From Sciurus carolinensis (lineage: Eukaryota; Chordata; Mammalia; Rodentia; Sciuridae), in contig NC_062232.1 in NCBI RefSeq assembly GCF_902686445.1, forward strand, positions 91,436,932-91,500,931: a stretch of DNA of 64,000 nt, given 5' to 3'. The position numbers and the translations under genes are program-made. Positions 24,451 through 36,599 of this stretch are shown here, in pieces. Numbering within the stretch: position 1 is the first letter of the stretch; every line of letters starts with the position of its first letter. The notes under the pieces were generated by a model. That model worked only from the letters and a program-made list of their open reading frames with translations. It did no database searches and was not told where the DNA came from.

Positions 24451-25128
24451 TAGTGTTAGTGACACTTGAGCCCAGTTACGTGGAACCTGAGCCACCTGGC
24501 CTCAAATACGCTGGTTTCTGACCTGTTGGGGTGTGAGCAAGCAGGTGCTCCTGGCAGCTCCACACCTGAGACCGCCCCCGTAGAGTATACACAAAGCAAT
24601 CCGGGGGGGAAAAAGTCACACTGCGGTGTCTTTAATACCAACCTAAAAGTACACCAGGGGGGCTTCCGAGATTGTGGTTAAAAAAAAAAAAAAAGGAATA
24701 CTCTTTCCAAATTGACAAATATTAAAACCCACTGAGTCTATATATCTTGTTCTTTTTCTCCCAAGTTCTGCTCCTAGCCCCGTGAAAACGTTCAAAAGTA
24801 AAAGATAAATTCCTAACCAACACCTCACTGGTTCAAAGATGTTAATGGTGCTTTGAGACTTACATCAGTGAGCTTTCCAGGTTTGGGGGGGTGGGCTTGG
24901 GAGCAAAACAATTCAACAAACATCTGTAATGCACACATCTAAGAGGTAAATAGATCAGGTAGTGTATTTAGTCACCAATTGGAAGATTTTGTTCAGGTAT
25001 GTAATTAGATACATCTTAATATTCATTTTTTTAATTCTCAATTAAAAAATGCTTGGATGAATGAGAAGGCATATGAGTCAGTCCCATTCAGGGCACCTCA
25101 GATGCAGCTTTAAAGTGACAATAATCAG
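24451..25128. other. Upstream flank of AMMECR1, no recognised element
   Basis: Composition falls from GC-rich to AT-rich. A 15-A run lies at 24,681. No exon or repeat could be supported. Confidence 0.4.
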
Positions 25129-25256
25129 GGCTGTGGTTGTAGCTCAGTGGTACAGTGCTTGCCTAGCATGTGTGAGGCACTGGGTTCAATCCTCAGCACC
25201 ACATAAAAAAATAAATAAAGGTATTGTGTCCATCTACAACTAAAAAAAATTTTAAA
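25129..25256 (+). repeat. ID SINE
   Basis: Complete ID: GGCTGTGGTTGTAGCTCAGTGG, GGGTTCAATCCTCAGCACCACATAAA, tail GTATTGTGTCCATCTACAAC. Perfect 13-bp TSD TGACAATAATCAG at 25,116-25,128 and 25,257-25,269, so a fairly recent insertion. Confidence 0.96.
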
Positions 25257-25479
25257 TGACAATAATCAGACGTGAAAATTCATAGAAATAAACCTGATAG
25301 AAAGTACATTTGCATTGTGTCTATCCACACCATGCCAAAACATCTCCACAAAGTCAGTTATCTGCATATTTGTAAAGAGCAGAAGACTGATTGACTCTGA
25401 CACCTTTGATCTAAGTGTGTGGGATCTTGCAAATAACTGGGGACTGTTCTTTCCGCTCTGAAAAAAAAGTGTATTCATT

Positions 25480-25610
25480 GAGTAAATATTGAGCCTCTGC
25501 ACCATACTATGCTCACAACACTGCATTTTTGTTGAAATCCAGGGCATACACAGGAAGTATGCTTCCCACTCTCAAGGAGTTTATAAATTGTCAGATTGGA
25601 GCACATAATC
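25480..25610 (-). mobile_element. Possible L2 3' fragment, antisense
   Basis: TATTCATTGAGTAAATATTGAGCCTCTGC followed by CTCTCAAGGAGTTTATAAATTG resembles antisense L2 (..ATTGAGCACCTACTATG..CCTCAAGGAGCTTACA..). Heavily decayed. Confidence 0.45.
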
Positions 25611-25611
25611 A

Positions 25612-25850
25612 GAAAAATAGCAACTATTTATCGAGTGCTTTCTAGTTGCCCAGTACCATTCTTTTGTCTTATCCCATGGTCCTTCAAAATAATATCTCAT
25701 TTGCTGTTCACAGCAAGGCTCTGAGGTTGCTCATTTAAACCTCAGAAGTAAGTTGTCCAGTGTTACATGCAGAGAAATTGACAGACCCGGGATTTGAATG
25801 CAGGCATGTCTGATTCTAAAAACTATGCTATTATGCCACACTACCTCTCA
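25612..25850 (-). repeat. MIR SINE, antisense
   Basis: Reverse MIR order: ACTATTTATCGAGTGCTTTC, AATATCTCATTTGCTGTTC, AGTAAGTTGTCCAGTG, GGGATTTGAATGCAGGCATGTCTGATTC. Confidence 0.8.
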
Positions 25851-26356
25851 ATAGGAATATGTAATTACAAGGTTAGTGATGGACAAAGGATAGTGACATT
25901 AAACTATAGTAGGTGGAACTGAGGTTAAACAAAAATAAGAACTTAGTTTTTAAGAAAAGATTGAGAGACACTAAAATATGTTACTAAGCCAAGATGAACC
26001 ATCTCCTTCCAAAATATTTTATAATATTTTATAAAATAGATCAACTGTCTGGAATGGTTAGATGTAATACAAAGACAAATAAAGATGGTTTAACTGGTTT
26101 GTGCAATGTGATTTCATCTCCTCAAACCTTGTCATCACTGTTAAAATTAGCCTTATGTTTGAGGCAAATAACAATTCATTGTCAAGTACTATTGGAGTAA
26201 TCAAATGCATTATTTTCTCGTTTATGTTGCAGAAAATAAAGCAAATTGGTTTCAAAAATTAAAAGTACCACAATAACTGATATGCCGTTAGAGTATTTTG
26301 TAACTTACCCTTAATTATCACATCCTACTTTTTAAATTTGTTTGAAACTGAATCAA

Positions 26357-26615
26357 CATTACACACTGTATACATGTATCAAAATATAATACCACACTCC
26401 TTAAATAAGTGCAAATATTATACGTCAATTAAAAATAAAAATAAATTTTTGAAAGAAATAAAAAATGTTAACTATGTGAGGTAATGAGTACCTTAATCAG
26501 GGTGGTTATGGTGATCATTTCACAATGTATACATACATAAATTAAAACATCAACTCATACACATGAAACATACAACTTTACTTGGCAATTGCACCTCAAT
26601 AAAACTAGAAAAAAG
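26357..26615 (+). mobile_element. L1M-type 3'UTR fragment with TSD
   Basis: ACTGTATACATGTATCAAAATAT..GCACCTCAATAAAACTAG is the 3' terminus of an old L1, flanked by GAAACTGAATCAA (about 26,344-26,356 and 26,616-26,628). Confidence 0.75.
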
Positions 26616-26628
26616 AAACTGAATCAAA

Positions 26629-27638
26629 TACAATATTAGATAATAGGAACTGATTTACTCCCCACCCCACTAAAAAGTGATCACTTGTAGACCAGAAAAC
26701 CAGAGCCATTTAATGACTTCACACTGCAGTTTAGCACAGGAAGCAAAGTAGGATACCATGGATGGCTGCTTTTGCAAGGGGAATTTAAGAAAGCAGAATG
26801 TAATCTCCCAATTTAGAATTTGGCCAGTAGACAAGAGTCTAACGCCCCTACTCTTGTGAAAATAGCAAGGAATCTTTAATAAGCACCAGAAGTCATGTCC
26901 TTAGTTCTGCATTTAATCTAAAAGACAAAACACTATTATGGCTATCGTACCAGGCTCAGGGACTGATGCAATGGGAAACCCAAAGACAAGGACATTCCAG
27001 CTGAATTTACAAAAATAGCTTTTCTCCCAAGGATTTTTAATTCCAATCTCAAACCTCACTAACATAAATAAAATTGACAAACCAAATGTAATGATTGCAG
27101 AAAAGACATCATTACCTGACCGCTAGGGGTTACTCATCTGAAGTGCCTTGTTGCACAGGTTGGCTAAAAGGCAGGGGGTGGGGACAAGTAACCTTTTTCT
27201 CTATGTTAACTTCTCCTAAGCTTGGCTTATCTCCCATTCTAACCTTGAGTTTCAAGATACTTTTTAAATCCCCTGGCAAGAAGTGGCAGTGGTGGTGGTG
27301 GTGGTGGTAATATCTCCTTTTAGCCTTTGAGGAAATGCCTCTCCTGGCCTTGTTTTCTTGCAGTGTCTCCAGTATAGAAACAAACATTCATTTAAACATA
27401 AATGAAATCCACAGAACAAATTCTGTGAAAATGATTTTTTAACAACTATACAACGTGCATACTACATAGGAAAACTGACCTTGTCAGGATACTCTTGAAG
27501 TATAAAGGTCAAAGTATGATAGAGCACATGTGTTTCTACCCTCTACTGATACTGGAGTGCAGAGATAATACCCTCCAGAGGAAACATTAAGGTGCCTTCT
27601 GCTCTTTGTAACTGACTGTCAAACTGGCAGCTAAAGAT
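26629..27638. other. Intergenic DNA with no recognised element; (GGT)n tract
   Basis: A (GGT)n microsatellite lies at 27,289-27,308. No repeat family or exon identified otherwise. Confidence 0.4.
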
Positions 27639-27652
27639 TCCACATTTCTTTT

Positions 27653-27690
27653 TTTTAATTGGTTCTTTTTAGTTATACATGACAGTACAA
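27653..27690 (-). mobile_element. Very short L1 3'-end insertion (38 bp)
   Basis: GGTTCTTTTTAGTTATACATGACAGTACAA is the antisense extreme 3' end of the lineage-specific L1 (compare the TACATGACAGTAGAAT stretch at 53,057). Flanked by TCCACATTTCTTTT at 27,639-27,652 and 27,691-27,704. Confidence 0.75.
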
Positions 27691-27704
27691 TCCACATTTC
27701 TTTT

Positions 27705-29438
27705 AAATAAAAACATAAATAGGCCATAGTCTCTTTGTCAACAAAGCACACTCATTGTAAACATTTCTGCTTTTTCGTCTACCTCCAAATTGCTATTAAC
27801 TCTTGTCAAACGCTTTGTTTATTCAACTGTGGAAACACTAATTGATCAGAGGTTATGCACATTATTTACTATGTGTTAAAACTGGAAATTGAATTTTAGA
27901 AAACAATAATTATAATTTGATGAAATAGTAAATTTATTAATGTTGTAAAATCAGTTTCTTAGATTTCTGGGGGTATAGGTGAGATGAGAAATGTTCACAT
28001 AGATAAATATAAAAAAATCTGCCATTTATGCTCAAACAAGTGTTATTTTTATCTTCTGTCATCAAACTTACTCAATTGTCATCCTTGAACAACTGCAGAA
28101 TGTAATGTTCTTAGCTACTACTTTGATCTAACCTTGTACACATATGACCCGTAGTCGCGATGGTGGAGGTAGTGATTAGCTCACTTTTATGTTTAATGAA
28201 TATGGGAGTAAATTCTGAAACTCTTTACCTACTTTTCAATTCAAATTGATGCATCAGTTTTTGTTTCCCTCGTACAAAGCTGTTCTTCCCTTTCTAAATC
28301 CCTGCTTTATCTAATGAACACGTTTATGAGCCAATGCACCAAGATCTGCCTTGGATGGTTTTCTAGTTGTTTCATTTATATCTTCTATCATCAACTTGAA
28401 TACAAGCTAATTGAATGTTGTTTTGCTGTCTGTTTCCTTGAGACAAAGTTTTATAAACTCTTTAATGAGGTTTACATAAGCCAATATCTGCACTGAATGT
28501 GGAAGATATAATAGAGCTAGCTAGTTGTAGGTTAGAAAGGAAAGCTTTTCAGGGAGGAGATGATTGAAAGGAATATTATGTGGGGCAGTTAGGGGAGTTG
28601 TGAGCAACAAAAACATAAAGGTGTCAACTATAGTTTGGAAAATCTTTACTTGTTTTTGTCTTGTCTCTTTTCATTAAAGAATTCATCTACTATCTCCTAC
28701 ACATCTATTGGGGTGTATATACTATTATACCCCACCTCTAAGTTTAATTATAAAAATATAGTTGTTTTCCTACAACTAATCTCATCATGTTCTGGAACAC
28801 CTACCTATTCCAGTTGATTGGAGGCACAGGTTGGGCAGGGTGAGGATTAACACTGTTAATTAAAATGTAAAAGTCTGCTCTGAATTAAAAGTCTCTTTTG
28901 TGCAAACATTCAATTTAAGTTTCCAACTCACTCATTGTGCTGAGGAGCAAAATCTGAGCCCCATAACCTCCGCTCTATATTGGCTGAAGTGTAGCTCTTT
29001 TCGTCTCACACTCTCCACTACTTAAATGTCCACCATTTATGGCTCATTCTCTCAGTATGAGCAATGCACAATGACTGTTAGGAAGTTTTGCTGTCTCTTC
29101 ATACTGACTGTCCAGCATTCCTACCTCAACTCCCAGTGGTGCTGCTAATCCTCTGAACTTCAGTCATGTCCTCCATCCAGGTCCTGACTTTGACTATCCA
29201 CCGCACAGATGAATCTTCTTTGGGGCTGTTTCCTTATGCCACAGCAACTGCCTAGTGGGTAGGCTGCCACTTAATCCTCAGCTGCCTTCTGCATCCTCCA
29301 CAGAATTCTACAAGGAATTTTAGATTTCTTTCATGCATCTTTCTAACTAAAACCCACAAGCTGCCATTTCTACCTCAAATGTTTCATGGTAATATATGAC
29401 TTTTTAAGGGGCTATGCCCTGCTCTGTGGATCCCCAAA
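27705..29438. other. Intergenic DNA with no recognised element
   Basis: AT-rich, no young SINE. The 28,960-29,400 part is more mixed in composition but without a nameable repeat or exon. Confidence 0.4.
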
Positions 29439-30982
29439 GTTTCTGGTTATTTCTTATTGAGATATAACTCACAAAGCATATAATCCACCCATTTAGATTT
29501 TATAATTCATTGGTTTTTATAATATTTATGCAGATGTGCAACCATAAATATAATTAAATTTGGAACATTTTCATCACCGCAAAATGAAACTCTGTACCCA
29601 TTACCAGTTACTGTTCATTCCTTCCCACTGCCCTCAAACCCAGGCAACCACCAATCTACTATAGATTTACCTATTCTGGACATTTCATATAAATGGAAAC
29701 TTTAGGTATTATTTCACTTAATGAGTGTTTTCAAGTTCACTATAGCATCTTCCTACCAGTACTTATTTCCTTTTTTTTTTTTTTTTTTGGGTGCTGGGAA
29801 CTTATTTCCTTTTTATGGATGATTTGTATTCCATTATATGAATATGCCACATTTGTTTATCCACTCCTCAATTGATTGATACTTAAGTGTTTGCACATTT
29901 TGGTTATCATGAATAATGCTGCATCAAACATTTGCGTACCAGTTTTTGTATACATGTATACTTTATTTCTCTTGATTATATGCCTTGTAAATGACTGGGT
30001 TATATGGTTTCTCCATGTTTGACCTTTTTAGGAACTGCCAAACTGTTTTCCAAACTGGTTGATGCTTTTTTACCTTTCATAAATATCGTCGTTATCATTA
30101 CAGCCATCCTAAGGATACAAAGTGGTATCTTATTCTGGTTTTGTTTGCATTTTCCTGAACATTAACAATGTTGACTGTCTTTTCATGTACTTATAGCTAT
30201 TAGTATATCTTTTCTGGAGAAATTTCTCTTCAAGTTCTTTCCCCATTTTTATATTGAGTTGTCTTCATCTTATTAAATGTGTTCTTTATGTATTTTGGAT
30301 AATAGTCCTAAATTAGGCATATCATTTTCAAATATTTTCCTCCATTTTCTCAGTTTCCTTTTCACTTTTATAATGATGTTCTTTGAAACAAAGTTTTTAT
30401 TTATTACATGGTCCAATTTCCAATGGTTTCATTTGTTGTTTATAATTTTGCCACTATATGTAAGAAACTACATTCAAATACAAGGTCATGAAGATTTATA
30501 CCTCTGTTTCCTGGTGCTTACATTTGTATAATTGATCCATTTTTAGTTATTTTTGCATCGTGTGATAAAGGTGCCCAAACTCATTTTTTGGTATGCAAAT
30601 ATCCAGTTGTCCCAGCATCATTTGTTAAGGACTCTCCATTCTGCTCTATTGATCTATTTGTCTATCCTCTTGCTAGCACTATACTGTCTTAATTACTATA
30701 GTTTTGCAGCAAACTTCAAAATTGGGAAGTTGGCAGTCTGAAAAACTCATTCATCTCTTTCAAGATTGTTTTTGGCTGTTTTGGGACCTTTGCATTTCCA
30801 TATGAATTTCAGGATCATCTTGTCAATTTCTGCAAATCAGCCAGCAGGGATTTTGATAGAAGTTGTATTGAATGTAGATCAATTCGAGGGACCACAGATC
30901 TAACCCACTTTCTAAGGTCTTCTTTCATTTCTTTCAACAATTCTTTACAGTTTTCAGAATGAGAGTACAATCCCACTCCAGG

Positions 30983-31200
30983 TTTTGTTTGTTTGTTTGT
31001 TTTTTTGCAGTACTGATGATTGAACCCAGGGCCTTCTACTTGCTAGGCAAGTGCTTTACCAGTGAGCTACATCTCCAGCATTTAAAGTTTTATCTTGGGA
31101 CAGGGTCTCACTAAATTTGCCCAGGCTAGCCATGAACTTGCAATTCTCCCACCTCAGCCTCCCAAGTAGCTGGGATTACATGTGTGTACCTGTGTGCTGT
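30983..31200 (-). repeat. 7SL+ID SINE, antisense
   Basis: GTACTGATGATTGAACCCAGGG (ID half reversed), then CAGGGTCTCACTAAATTTGC and CCTCAGCCTCCCAAGTAGCTGG (7SL half reversed). Confidence 0.92.
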
Positions 31201-31564
31201 CTTCTTTTGTTACTTGTTCTTAAGTGTATTTTTATTTTTGATGCTATCATAGGTGGAATTATTTCATTAATTTCATTTGGGGATGGTTCATTGTATAGAG
31301 ACACAACTGATTTTTTTATATTGATCTTGTATCTTTCAACCTAGCCGAAGTCATCATTTATTAGTTCTAAAATTTTTAAAAATGGGATCCTTTAGGATTT
31401 CCTGTATGTAAAATCATGTCATCTGAAAATAGTTGTACAATCCTGTCCAGTCTGGATACATTTTGTTTATTTTTCTTGCATAATTGCTTACAATAAAACT
31501 GCCAATAAAATGTTGGATAGATTTAGTGAGAGAAGACACCCCTATCTTTATCCTGATCTTTTTC

Positions 31565-31775
31565 TAGTGGGAGGTACTAGGGATTGAACCCAGGGGTACT
31601 TTACCACTGAGCTACATCCCTAGCCCTTTTTATTTTTTTATTTTAAGGCAGTATCTCACTAAGTTGCTTAGGGCCTCTCCAAATGACTGAGATTGCCCCT
31701 CAAACTTGCAATCCTCTTTCCTCAGCCTCCTGAGTTACTGGGATTGCATGTGTGCTCCACCATGCCCAACTGTCC
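31565..31775 (-). repeat. 7SL+ID SINE, antisense
   Basis: GGTACTAGGGATTGAACCCAGG, TATCTCACTAAGTTGCTTAGG, TCAGCCTCCTGAGTTACTGGG, ending CACCATGCCCAAC. Confidence 0.92.
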
Positions 31776-31955
31776 TGATCTTAAAAGGGGAAGGCTAAAG
31801 TTAAAAAGTCACCATTAACTATGATGCTAGTTGTTGGTTTGTCATGAATGCCCTTTGTTAGGTTAAAGAAGCTCCCTTTGTAATCCTCATTCATTGAGTG
31901 TTTTTCGATATTAATCATGACAGATTTGTTTTTGTTATTGTTGTTTTGGCAAATG

Positions 31956-32078
31956 TTTGTTTTTTTTTGTTTTTGTTTTTTTTTTTTTTTTTTTTTTTTT
32001 GCGGTGCTGGGAATCCAACCCAGGGCCCTGTGCTTGTAAGACAAGCACTTTACCAACTGAGCTATCTCCCCAGCCCTA
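31956..32078 (-). repeat. ID SINE, antisense
   Basis: Long poly-T tail (over 20 T), then GCGGTGCTGGGAATCCAACCC..CTGAGCTATCTCCCCAGCCC. TSD GGCAAATG at 31,948-31,955 and 32,079-32,086. Confidence 0.95.
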
Positions 32079-32711
32079 GGCAAATGCTTTTTATGTATCT
32101 ATTGAGAGAATTGTGTGATATGATATATTGCATTAATTGATTTTGGGATAGTAAACTAACCTCCTAATCAGGGAGTGAATCCTACTTGGTCATGGTGTAT
32201 AATCATTTTTTACATGTTGCTGAATCCATTTACTAGAATTTTTGATGACTTTTACATCTACATTCCTAGGAGATAATGGTCTGAGTTTTCTTGTGGGTTT
32301 TTTGTCTGGTTTTGGTATCAGGATAATTCTTGCCTCGTAAATTAGTTGGGAAGTTGTTTCTTTTCTGTTTTTAGAAGGGCTTGAGAAGGATTTGTTGTTA
32401 ATTCTTCTTTAAATGTGTAGTACACTTGGTGAAACCATCTGGTTCTGGGCTTTTATTTCTTGGGAGGTTTTTAGAAAATTACTGATTCAATTTCATTGCT
32501 GTTCAGTCTCTTAAAATTTCTATTTCTTCCAGAGTCAGTTTTAGTAGTTTGTGTGCTTCTAGGAATTTGTCCATTTCATCTGAGCTATCTTGTTTGTTGC
32601 TATACAAACAAGATATAGTACTCATTTATAATGCTTTTTATTTCTGTAAAGTCTATAGTAATGTCCTAGTTCATTTCTGATTTTAGTCATTTCATCCTTC
32701 ATTCTCTTTCT

Positions 32712-32809
32712 TTTTCTTTTTTTTTTTGGGGGGGGGTGCTGGGGATCGAACCCAGGGCCTTGTGCTTGCAAGGCAAGCACTCTACCAACTGAGCTATCTC
32801 CCCAGCCCT
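32712..32809 (-). repeat. ID SINE, antisense
   Basis: GGTGCTGGGGATCGAACCCAGGGCC..CAACTGAGCTATCTCCCCAGCCC, very close to consensus, flanked by near-identical CTCTTTCTTTTTC / CTCTTTTTC pyrimidine runs. Confidence 0.95.
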
Positions 32810-33440
32810 CTTTTTCTTTTTTGAGCAGTCTAACTAAAGGCTTGCCAATTTTACTAATCTTTTCAAAGAGTCAACTTTTGGTTTTGTTACTTTTTCCTAT
32901 TGTTTTTCTATTCCATATTTAATTCATCTCTGTTTTAGCCTTTATCATTTCTTTCCATCTTTTTGTTTGTGTTTGGTTTGCTCTTGTGTTCTAGTTTCTT
33001 TAGATGGCAAGCAAGGTCATTGATTTGAATTATTTATTTTTAATATAGACGTTCCACCTAAGTGCTGCTTTAACTGTGCCCCATAAATTTTGGTATATTG
33101 TGGTTCTGTTTCCATTCATCTCAAATAATTTTCTAATTCCCCTGTGATTTTTTGACACAACAATTATTTAGGAGTGTGTATAATTTCCACATATTCAAAA
33201 ATTAAATTTTCTTCTGTTATTTCTAATTTCATTCCAATGTTGTAGATAATATATTTTATATGGCTTTAATCCTTTTAAATGTTTTAAGGTTTATTTTGTG
33301 GCTTAGCTTATGGTCTTATCCTGGTGAATGTTTCATGTGTTCTTGAGAAAATTATAAATTCTGCTGTATTTGAGTGGAATGCTCCATAGGTATATATTAG
33401 GTCTAGTTGGTGTACAGCGTTTTTCATGTCTTTTCTTATT

Positions 33441-34460
33441 GAGGAGCCAAGAGTGAATCAGGAATAGTCATGGCAAGGAATTTGGCCTTTATACAAAGAG
33501 CAATGAGAAGACACTGGTGCATTTCTAAGATCAATTTTGCTACTATGTATAGAATGTAATGCTGGAGATCATAGAAGAAGTAAGGGGACAATTCAGGAGA
33601 CTTTCATAATCCAGTAGAGGCCTGGGTCTTGGTGGTAGTAGTGAATATGAAAAGAAGTGAGAGATTCTGTGTAAGTTTTGGATAGAATCAACAGTACTTA
33701 CTGATAGATATATTGTTGAGGTGGGAAAAAAGTGAGGAATTAACACTCATGGCTAGATTTCTGGTTTAAGTAACTGAATGAGTAGTAATGACATATAAAG
33801 ACAGAAACATAAGTATAGGAGCATTTAGGGGGAATATTAAGAATTCTTCACATAATAAGTGTAAGGTGTCTATTAGATAAGCAACTGGACATATCAAGAA
33901 GATAGTATGCACGTCATGAGCTCAGATTCAAGTCTTTGACTACAGAAATAAATTCAGAAGTTATTATAATATAGGTAATCTTAGAAGGTCTAGTCTGAAT
34001 AGATGACATAGAGAGGGACTACAAAGAAAAAAGAGAAGACCAGGATGGGATCCCCAAGTTACCATAATAACATTAAAACAAATCTGCCAAGAAGACTGAA
34101 CAAAAGTAGGCAGTCAGTTAAGAGGAAAGTCAGCAAAGCATTGTGTTACAAAATCCAAAAGAGAAAATGTATTAAGGAGTAAATGGTTAATAATGAAAAA
34201 GGCAGCAGGGTGTTCAAATAAAATGAAGATAGAAAAGTATCTTTGGCAACATGGATTTTGCTACTTGCAATAATATGAGTAGTTTCTTTGGAGTGGTGGA
34301 ACCAAAAGCCAGGCTGGAGTGGGTTGAAAAGTGGATGGGGAATTGAGGAACTGCAAATAGTGTATATAGGTAATTCTGTTGAAACATTTGTCTCCAAAGA
34401 GGAACAGAGAAAAAGGATCATAGTTGGAGAGGAACATTGGATCAAAGAAAGGCTGTGATG
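33441..34460 (-). mobile_element. L2-like LINE fragment, antisense
   Basis: Matches the antisense of an L2/CR1-type LINE body in order: CATAATCCAGTAGAGGCCTGGG, TAGATAAGCAACTGGACATATC, AGCTCAGATTCAAGTC, then GGAGTGGTGGAACCAAAAGCCAGGCTGGAGTGGGTTG. Highly diverged, no open frame retained. Assignment is from memory of the RT-region consensus. Confidence 0.6.
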
Positions 34461-34938
34461 GTTTCTAGAGCTATTTTACCTAGTTGTTATTATTATTTCT
34501 TTGATGGTCATCATTAAAATCTTCATGAATCAACAAGAAAAGCATAAATACTGAGATCTCAAATCATCTATCTTTTCTAATCTCAAAAATGGGGAGATCA
34601 ATAAGATAGGACCAGTCAGGAAAGGAGACCTGACCTAGGTGGAAATAATGAGCACAGAAGAAGACAGGCAATAAAATGCTTTGGTTTGGTGCGGTTTCTA
34701 CAGTGTTTGGGTCAGAGAGGTAGACAATTGAAAGGCAAAGAATATGTATATGAATTTTATCAAGTGGCCTTGGGGTTCCTATGAAAATTTTGATGTCATG
34801 ATTTTTTTACTGCTTCTGCAAATTTTTGCTCTCCAGAATCACAACAGGGTCTAGTGACTGCTTTGAACATAGCTTGGCTGGATTTTTAGCAGACACCTAT
34901 TCTTCGGCCTTGATCATACCATCCAAACATCTGTTGCT
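34461..34938. other. Intergenic DNA with no recognised element
   Basis: Mixed AT-rich sequence; nothing nameable. Confidence 0.35.
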
Positions 34939-34939
34939 C

Positions 34940-35058
34940 AACTTCAAGCAAGTTACTTTCCTTGTCTGTTAAATTGCATATCAGTATGTGCCTCATAAGA
35001 TGGTTGTAAGAATTTAATAAAAGAATGTGTTTAAAGTGTTTAGCATGGTGTTTGTATT
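34940..35058 (+). repeat. MIR SINE fragment
   Basis: CAAGCAAGTTACTTTCCTTG..GTGCCTCATAAGATGGTTGTAAG..GTGTTTAGCATGGTGTTTG follows MIR order. Confidence 0.75.
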
Positions 35059-35400
35059 AGTTAGGTAGACTAATTGCTCAAACAAGTAGATCCAAAGACG
35101 TAAGGCCTCAATGAAGGGAAAGTCTATTTCATACTCACCTAACAAATCTCAGTGGGTATTCCTCTCAGCCAGGTGGCTCTCTCGATGGGGTAATTCAAAG
35201 ACCCATTTTGTGACTTTGTCATCCTGTGGGCCCTATTGCCATCCAGCCAGCAGAAGGGAATGCATAATATGGAGCTATACTCTTTTAAAAGCACTAGTTG
35301 AGGTGGTACATATAATTTTTGTCCATTTCAATTGCTCAAAAAATTAGTCCTATGGCTACATGTTAACTGCAAAGAAGACTAGGAAATGTAATCCACTCTT
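35059..35400 (-). mobile_element. Possible LTR or DNA-transposon remnant
   Basis: TTAGGTAGACTAATTGCTCAAAC..CTCTCAGCCAGGTGGCTCTC..CCTATGGCTACATGTTAACTGC resembles a common mammalian medium-reiterated repeat (..CATGGCCCCACCTAACTGCAAGGG..), but I cannot fix the family. Confidence 0.35.
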
Positions 35401-35454
35401 TGCCTAGTCAAAGAAAGGGAGAAAAGTATGGGGGTGAAGGGAGGTCATATAGCA

Positions 35455-35620
35455 ATCTGTGCTGTGTACCTCAGTTTCCTTACCTACTAAATGGAAATAA
35501 TGATACTTTCCTCATAGGGTTATCCTAAGGATTGAACAAGGTCATATGTATAGAATCTTTATCATAGTGTCTGTCACAGAGTAGGTATTCAATAAGTATT
35601 AGCCATTATTACTATTGAAA
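35455..35620 (+). repeat. MIR SINE fragment
   Basis: ACCTCAGTTTCCTTACCTAC, TTTCCTCATAGGGTTATCC, AGAGTAGGTATTCAATAAGTATTAG: MIR 3' half. Confidence 0.85.
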
Positions 35621-35689
35621 CCTTTAAGTCTGGACAAATTTCCCAACCAATGGAACCTTTCTTAGGTGACTTTTTAAAATTCAAAGCTA

Positions 35690-35905
35690 ACCTTTATGGA
35701 GTGCTTAATATACACCAGGAAGGCAGTGTGCTAAGGATTTTAGTGTAGTATATTATTTTATTCTCATTATAGCTCTCTGATATTGTTATTCTTATCATCA
35801 TTGCAGTTTTACAGATGTGAAAACCAAGGCTCAGATAGTCTAAATAATTGTCCAAGACCATACAGATAATAAGTACAGAGGTGGTTATGCCTGTTTTTTC
35901 AAAGA
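35690..35905 (-). repeat. MIR SINE, antisense
   Basis: TATGGAGTGCTTAATATACACCAGG, TTACAGATGTGAAAACCAAGGC, CCATACAGATAATAAGTACAG: reversed MIR. With the previous MIR it forms a tail-to-tail pair. Confidence 0.85.
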
Positions 35906-36087
35906 TGTTTGTTTCTAACTACATTCAATATTGTCTTGATAAAATCTCATTTTACCTTGACAAGTCTACTTCTCTCAAGCTTCTCTAAGTAGAGGCTTTT
36001 TACAATCACATTATCCCTGCATCTTACCATGAGGAGGTAGGAGTCAAATTATTATGTCATCCTCAACAGTGTTCTGAAGCTTCCTTT

Positions 36088-36400
36088 TTAATATTTTTTA
36101 TTTTTTATTAGTGCATTGTAGTTATACATAATATTGGGGTTCATTTTGATATAATTGTACAAGCATGGAAAATGATTTGCTCTAATTCAATCCTCAGTAC
36201 TTCCTCTTTCCTTCTCCTCCTCCCTCCCCCTGACCCCTTTCCTCTAATCTACTGATTTTTCTTCTGTTCATTTATAGTTTTTAAAATTAGTGCTTTATAT
36301 ATATATATACACACATAATTGTGAAATTCACTGAGGTATATTCGTATATGTACACAGGATAGTTTGGTCGATTTCATTCTACTGTTCCTTTTTTGGAAAT
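36088..36400 (-). mobile_element. Lineage-specific L1 3'UTR fragment, antisense
   Basis: TTATTAGTGCATTGTAGTTATACATAAT..ATTGGGGTTCATTTTG, a pyrimidine-rich run TTCCTTCTCCTCCTCCCTCC (antisense of the L1 polypurine tract), then an (AT)/(AC) stretch and TATTCGTATATGTACACAGG. Same arrangement as at 53,035-53,240. Confidence 0.65.
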
Positions 36401-36599
36401 CCCTCCTGCTTTGGAGTGCACACCATAGAGTCTTGCCACCGTTTTCTGATTTCTTACTGTCTTCTCCTGACCTCTAGATTAGTTGTCCCCATTCATGAGG
36501 GATTCTTGCACCTAGTTTAGTGTCTGACTCTTATAACCCTGAAAATCTTGAACATTCATGTGGATGACTCTTCTGCATCTTGACAGAGTTCCTTGACTT

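Larger units (their letters stand above)
29440..33440 (-). mobile_element. Long ancient L1 fragment, antisense, with four SINEs inside
   Basis: Antisense L1 3'UTR then ORF2 in order: CAACCATAAATATAATTAAATTTGG, GGCAACCACCAATCTACTATAG, ATTCTGGACATTTCATATAAATGG, then GATCTATTTGTCTATCCTCTTG, TGTATTGAATGTAGATCAATTC, TTACTAATCTTTTCAAAGAGTC, ending near GGTCTAGTTGGTGTACAGC. This covers much of ORF2 of a single element; stops and indels throughout. SINEs at 30,983, 31,565, 31,956 and 32,712 are later insertions. Confidence 0.85.
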
